Origin: Trichoplax sp. H2
Taxonomy: Eukaryota; Placozoa; Uniplacotomia; Trichoplacea
Reading direction: 5' to 3'
Assembly: GCA_003344405.1 (NCBI GenBank)
Contig: NOWV01000039.1
Span: 124,001-188,000, forward strand
Length of the DNA: 64,000 nucleotides
Below the pieces are notes generated by a model that saw only the letters and a program-made list of their open reading frames with translations, was not told where the DNA came from and did not search any database. Made by a program: the position numbers and the translations under genes. This document shows, piece after piece, positions 58,598 to 64,000 of this stretch (position 1 is its first letter; each line of letters starts with the position of its first letter).

Positions 58598-61500
58598 GTT
58601 TACTGCAATGATTGAGTCCATTTATATTCTAACATCTAATTTAATATGAAATTAATATTATAGGAGTAGATTTTCCGTCTATTTAGCTCTCACTATCATT
58701 TTCTTTACTTTATACTATATTGACCAAATTATGAACATCGATCATTAAGCTTTGAAAACTGTTAATCGAATGGTTTGCTTTTACTTCTACGACGATTGTT
58801 GCTTCTTTAAAAGAGAAATCCAAGTTAGAAACTGTCGACAATTTATGATTTATCGGCTGCCCTCAACAAATCATAAATTGTGTTCAGCTTATTGCACCAA
58901 AGTAAAAGGTTAAACACTTGTTGAACACAGGCGATCTTCCATAGTAAAAAATAAAATCTCATCAATTATAAATTATCAGTATACTCTTTGATTTATCTGC
59001 ATTGATCTTAAATGAAAACTTTCTCACGTAATTTTTTGTAGACTACTGTGATCCAAATCCTTGTTATAATCATGGTACGTGTTCTTTGAGAGCAACTGGA
59101 TATACATGTTCATGTTTGCCAAGATATACCGGAGAACACTGTGAACGAAGTAACATATTATCATTAATGCTTGATCTAATTCGATAATATAATCGTCAAC
59201 ATAGTCTCTTTTGAATTCGTTTTAACTGTCCTGAATCATATTAGATTTCGATCCTTGCAATGCAAATCCTTGCAATCAAGGGATTTGTCTTACAAAAGGA
59301 CAAGGATATCAGTGTCTTTGCAAACCCGGTTACACCGGCAAATATTGCCAAGATGGTAAAATACAGTAATCATAAATCATCTCTGACTCTTGATTTGTAC
59401 GAATTATCGTCCTATTTACTGTAATATTCCATTTTTAAAACAGATCTTAATGAATGTCGGACTAATAAATCTATATGCCAAGGAAACTGCCATAATACAG
59501 TTGGCAGTTACTTCTGTTCATGTCAAAATGGACAAATTCTAATGGCAGACAAAATTTCTTGTTTCGGTAAGATTCTAACTCGCAGTATTGTAGACATACG
59601 CGTAGTACTCAGTAATAATTATGTTATTTTATCTCTCTAACTAATATAACCATGAACTTGTATAGATCCTTGTCAAAATGCAATTTCGTTAACTGATCCT
59701 ACGAGATCAATATATAACGATGAACCATCATCCTTCCATATTAAATGTGATCGAACTCAATTTAAAAATAATTTTTGGTATCGTTTTAATGGCGGCCGCA
59801 ATAGCCAAATGATAGCCCAAGGAAGAGTTAGTATGCTAAAATGTGGAACAATATCGCCAGGATGGCTGGTAGGAAATCACCCGGCAGGTACTGTGATAGT
59901 ATTAGCAACTATAACTAAGATTTCACGTACCATCAGTATAATTACTGTTGTAGCCTATTTAAGAGCATATAAAACTTAACTCATGATTAAAAATGAATTT
60001 TGAAACTTGCTACTTCATGATCTCATTATTAATACATATAAAATTCGTGTAGTTTATTAAGCTCAGTCTTCACGCAAAATGAGACACTAGATATAAAATA
60101 TTGACATCCAGTTGTCACGGTACGAACTACCGTGAATAAATAGTTGACTAGATTTAGGCAGCTAGACGTTTACTTAGGCGATAACTATTAATGGCTTACA
60201 GTAAGATCGACGGTAGTTATTATTTGTTACAGTAAATTATGCTGCACTGTAGTAAGAGTTCTTATATGGTAAATGATGTTAATTGATTATTGTGCTACGT
60301 CTTGTGACACTTGCGATTAATATCCTGAAGATAGTAAACTATAGGCGATACCATAAATAATTCTATGAGTGGATATACTGTAGTCTAGTTATCTAGAATC
60401 ATTCGGCATATATCTACGATTATAAATATCTCTGTATTAATTTAGCTATCCAGTATGAATTAACTTTCATAGTTTTATAATGATTCATTCATGCTAGCTG
60501 CTGCCGAAGGGTATTTTAAGCTCGGCAGGTAGCTGAATAAAATCAAAATTCTCTAGTCATTTAGCGTAGAAGCAAAGACGTTTAAATTCTTGTGAGATAG
60601 TTAAGGGATACTGAATTCTAATGACTTTAGTAATTTCAAGATTTGTTTTACGTTATCCTTGTCACGAAGCTGGTTTATGGCACTAGTATTTACAATTATC
60701 ATGCATATACTCTTACTTCAACAATTAGATGTAACTTATCACCTTACGTAAATATTTCTGTATTTTTGCAGTGACAGAAGGCATTGCTACCGGAAAAGTT
60801 TGTTTTACATGGGGTCCTAGTCCTTGCCATTGGAATCGAACTATCAATATCAAAAATTGTGGCAATTACTTTGTGTATAAACTTCCTCCTCCACCGGATT
60901 GCGATTTGCGTTATTGTACTACCAGAGCCAGTTAGTTATTTAAATTTGTAGATATTGAATTTAGCAGAATCTTCATTAAAAACAAATAATTATAAAAATT
61001 TTGGCTACTTTCATCAAGAAATAGCTCTCAAATATAGGATTTTATAGACTCTATGATAAGAATAATCTTATTATTGGAAAAAAGATAAATAGTACCATAA
61101 AAGTATGTGTACACTACTCTATCTAGCATCCTATATGGAATCTAACCTTCATTAAAACTACCATATTAGTCTAACAGTCAAATACAGGACTTCAAAGCTT
61201 TTGCAAATAATCACTTAATGCATAAGAAATGTGCAATACTTCGGATGAATGTACTATGATCAAAACCCTTTTAATCAACTAACACAAATATGAGATATTT
61301 GCGTTGTAATTAAGCTTGTGTGACAATTTATCACTTAATTGTTTGATCATTTTATTTACTAGCAATCAATAAATGCTTCTTCAATCCATGTCGATACGGC
61401 GAATGTATCAACATTACTGGCAATCATCAATGTATTTGCAGAAAAGGATTCACAGGAGCTGATTGTGCACAAGGTAGTATGTTGAAACGTCATCGATTTC

Positions 61501-63558
61501 TAGATCTGTGATTTTCATGTCGTAGTATTTCCTGAATTACGATCTAATACTGTATATTTAAGACACTTGTTAGAAGACATTAATTTTTATTACAAGTATG
61601 AAATGCTTATAACTAGATATCAACGAATGCGAGACTTTAAATGGTGGCTGCCAAGAGGCGTGTATTAATACGTTTGGTAGTTATCGTTGCCAGTGTGCAA
61701 ATAACTCGATCTTAATGAAAGATGGCCATCATTGCCTAGGTAATTTTTAATTCACTGATGAATGTAATCGAAAGTTTATTAGAAACTGCCATTCTTTAAA
61801 ATATAATTAAAAGCTCAAGGTATTACCTGGATTGCAATTACATCATTGGATATTAAATGGTTTAGTATGACTTAATTGTTACGTTAAATCTGAATTTACA
61901 GCCTACTGACATTTTAAGAGCACCTCATGTTTATCCGGTCTTTATTAAACTAATAACTTCTGTTATCTTAATCGATGTAATCGCTTATGATTGATTAAGA
62001 ATTATGGACATTTATTCTTATGAAATTTAGAATTTGATATATCGATTAATAGACCTCGTATTTGATACTAGTAGCTTAAAATTTATACAACTAACAATAT
62101 CCTATGTATTCCAAACTGTGCCTTAATTAGCATGCCTAAAATGATAATTATAAGCTATGACGCAACTTTTACTATCACGTAGTACTAATCATATGGAATT
62201 ATTTATTTGTAGATCCTTGCAAGAAATACCGTATAATTTCTGATAATACAAGATCATTTGATTTCTTCAATCAATCCATCAAGCTAAAATGTGACGATAA
62301 TATTATCGAGTCAGTGTGGTATCGCTTCAAAAGCAGCCATAAGGATGATTTGGTAGTTCCTACACGATGCATTCCAATGTTTAAATGTCAAACAATATCC
62401 ACTGGATGGATAAATGGCAAATATCCAACAGGTTTCAGTGATTACATAAAAGGAAATAAATAATTTCAGATTTTAACTTCAGTAATTATAATCAAAGCAA
62501 TATACTGTACACGTATAATATGTCAGCGTATAAGCTAATGAATTATTAACGTAGCTATTCCTTATTTGTCTTCTTTTCTATTCATATTCTACATAGTTAA
62601 CCAAGGAATTGTCAAAAGAATGGCTTGTTTTAATTTTCATAATAGTTGCTGCCATACATCTAACATGATTCGAATCAGAAATTGCCATAGCTATTTTGTA
62701 TATAACCTCAGTGCAAGTAAATCCTGCAATCCGGGAACAAGATACTGCACGATTAAATTAGGTAAGTCATTAAAATAAAAACTTTCGGCTGTAAACTAGT
62801 AAAAATTATTTCCAAACTCGCTTATATCTGACTATTCTTACAAGAATTCCGAAATAAAATCAATGTAAAATATTATGAAAAATCAATCAAATCAGTACTG
62901 TCCGAATCTTTTTACAGACAAATGTCAACCAGACCCATGCATTCATGGCACTTGCTACCGTAATAATTCGAGTTCATTTTATTGTCAATGTCGACATGGC
63001 TATACTGGAAATATTTGCCAAACTGGTACGATAATATAAATATCTATTATCTTTTACAAATGCTCGTATGTGAGATTTTTCATCGTATTTCCATTAATTC
63101 ATTGCTATTAATCACAAAAATTTACAACATCAATACAGAAAAGAATTATATAGAACTATATAAATTGAATCAAGTTTATTATTGGTCACTTTTTTCAAAA
63201 ATCATCTTTATAAATATGCTTTAACCTTATATACTTAAAATTTAATTTTAATTTTTTTAGAGGTTTATATTAAATTGCTTTTGTAATATCTAAAATTTTA
63301 ATTTAATCACGTAATTCAAGAATTTTACAATTAATTTTAATTTTATATTTATAACCATAAATTTTTACACGAAAACAGTTATTTCTAGTAAAAGGTTACA
63401 TCACAAAGCTATAGCACACCAATAATATCGTATTGTAACTTTTCCAGCTATTAATGAATGTCTCTCCAACCCATGTCATCATGGAAAATGTATTAATCAA
63501 GAAAATAGATACACATGTGTTTGCAAGAAAGGAATAACCGGTGTAAATTGTGATCGGG
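58382..63558 (+). CDS. Uromodulin/GP2-like D8C-EGF protein (5' and 3' incomplete)
   Basis: Twelve phase 1-1 exons: D8C first half 58382-58597; EGF 59042-59149, 59245-59355; calcium-binding EGF 59444-59566; D8C 59666-59887 plus 60772-60930; EGF 61363-61473; calcium-binding EGF 61617-61739; D8C 62213-62431 plus 62597-62761; EGF 62918-63025, 63448-63558. D8C domains occur in uromodulin, GP2 and OIT3, secreted or GPI-linked glycoproteins that bind bacterial adhesins or form filaments. The signal peptide and any C-terminal ZP domain were not found and should lie outside the modelled exons. Each D8C is split by an intron at the same place, after the G..P motif. Extracellular location is inferred from the modules. 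Confidence 0.78.
59042..59149 (+). CDS. EGF-like domain exon
   Basis: YCDPNPC, HGTC, YTCSC and GEHCER. Six cysteines, non-calcium type. Confidence 0.85.
59245..59355 (+). CDS. EGF-like domain exon
   Basis: [28 protein letters not shown] canonical GYTG.YC ending. Confidence 0.86.
59444..59566 (+). CDS. Calcium-binding EGF exon
   Basis: DLNEC at the start and [10 protein letters not shown] form the calcium-binding consensus (D-x-N-E ... N-T-x-G-S-Y/F). Six cysteines, phase 1-1. It sits directly before a D8C domain, as in uromodulin. Confidence 0.87.
59666..60930 (+). CDS. D8C domain (two exons)
   Basis: The first half 59666-59887 has [21 protein letters not shown] and [14 protein letters not shown]. 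The second half 60772-60930 has [26 protein letters not shown] and CDLRYC. The intervening 884-base intron is the longest in this gene. In place of the usual Cys-Cys pair in the second half there is PCHW. Confidence 0.82.
61363..61473 (+). CDS. EGF-like domain exon
   Basis: [25 protein letters not shown]. Six cysteines, phase 1-1. Confidence 0.85.
61617..61739 (+). CDS. Calcium-binding EGF exon
   Basis: [31 protein letters not shown] full calcium-binding EGF consensus. Confidence 0.9.
62213..62761 (+). CDS. D8C domain (two exons)
   Basis: The first half 62213-62431 has [22 protein letters not shown] and [14 protein letters not shown], diverged from the usual CGT..P. The second half 62597-62761 has [20 protein letters not shown] and TRYC, including the classic Cys-Cys pair and Y-F-V-Y strand. 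Confidence 0.84.
62918..63025 (+). CDS. EGF-like domain exon
   Basis: [26 protein letters not shown]. Six cysteines, phase 1-1. Confidence 0.85.
63448..63558 (+). CDS. EGF-like domain exon, last in window
   Basis: [26 protein letters not shown], ending at GTAAGA in phase 1. The INEC start lacks the preceding Asp of a full calcium site. The gene must continue to the right. Confidence 0.85.
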
Positions 63559-64000
63559 GTAAGAAAATTACGCTATTCTTCAAAATATTGGTGTTACGCC
63601 TTACAGCATACACTAATTGATCGACTTGGTTTATGAGATAAAATTTTTATTAATTACATGAATTTTACTTCCAAATCTCGAATGCGAGAGTCTTACATTA
63701 TCACTAATTTATAAATATACAAATGCAAACTTTTTCGATGGTTAATGCTACCATACAAATTACTGTCTCAGACTCAGATTTGATTATCAAATTTTTCGTG
63801 ATTAGTGAATATATTAGTATATAACATTTATATAACTATGTTATATTATAATCATACATAGCTATATTCATATATAAATTATAAATGTACAGATATGAAT
63901 ATGTATATCAGAATATAAATCTATAATTTGGATATATTCACTTTATCGCATTCTTCTTGGTACGACCACTCTAGCATCTATTTTTCTTGTCTTTCTATTG
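63559..64000 (+). other. Intron or 3' flank, AT-rich
   Basis: After the last EGF donor I see no further exon. The stretch is dominated by ATATA-type low-complexity sequence near 63.8-63.95 kb. Confidence 0.5.

Overview
The window looks like nuclear DNA from an early-branching animal. It is AT-rich, its genes are cut into many short exons with GT..AG introns, and almost all exons encode extracellular modules (SRCR, MAM, EGF, calcium-binding EGF and uromodulin-type D8C domains) joined at phase-1 introns. A placozoan (Trichoplax/Hoilungia group) fits best because introns are compact and SRCR and uromodulin-like modules are abundant. That assignment is inference, since nothing in the window names the species. 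No tRNA, rRNA, CRISPR array or intact transposon was recognised.

Layout. (1) 1053-3204, + strand: a complete eight-exon inosine triphosphate pyrophosphatase (ITPA), the only housekeeping gene here. (2) 3.2-8.7 kb: no gene seen, with a degenerate tandem-repeat field at 7.6-8.4 kb. (3) 8711-14821, +: a secreted protein with signal peptide, MAM, EGF and two SRCR domains. (4) 15.6-21.2 kb: AT-rich DNA with one doubtful exon-like stretch. (5) 21215-40037, +: a very large modular gene of about 46 exons with signal peptide, at least 7 SRCR, 15 EGF, 3 MAM domains and 13 tiny Thr/Pro/Ser-rich linker exons, about 1,946 residues if all complete exons are joined. It contains a 20-N assembly gap, a recent ~0.6-kb SRCR duplication and a four-copy 185-bp array of EGF exons. 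(6) 40.5-48.6 kb: no clear gene. (7) 48.7-57 kb: decayed or fused SRCR fragments and diverged copies of a dispersed repeat, around a minus-strand two-exon gene of unknown family (51835-53350). (8) 58382 to the right edge, +: the middle of a uromodulin/GP2-like gene with D8C, EGF and calcium-binding EGF modules, running off the window.

How it fits together. Three separate + strand genes make secreted or cell-surface mosaics from phase-1 cassettes, so exons can be duplicated, skipped or shuffled without breaking frame. SRCR, EGF-MAM and D8C proteins in other animals bind microbes, mucus or extracellular matrix, so a recognition or surface-coat role is plausible but inferred. The most notable signal is in the large gene: in the ~0.6-kb duplication the introns are almost identical while one block of the SRCR exon carries clustered, mostly amino-acid-changing differences. 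That is the pattern expected from gene conversion or diversifying selection in a recognition receptor. All exon boundaries were read by eye from splice consensus, phase and domain continuity; no alignment, gene finder or database was run.
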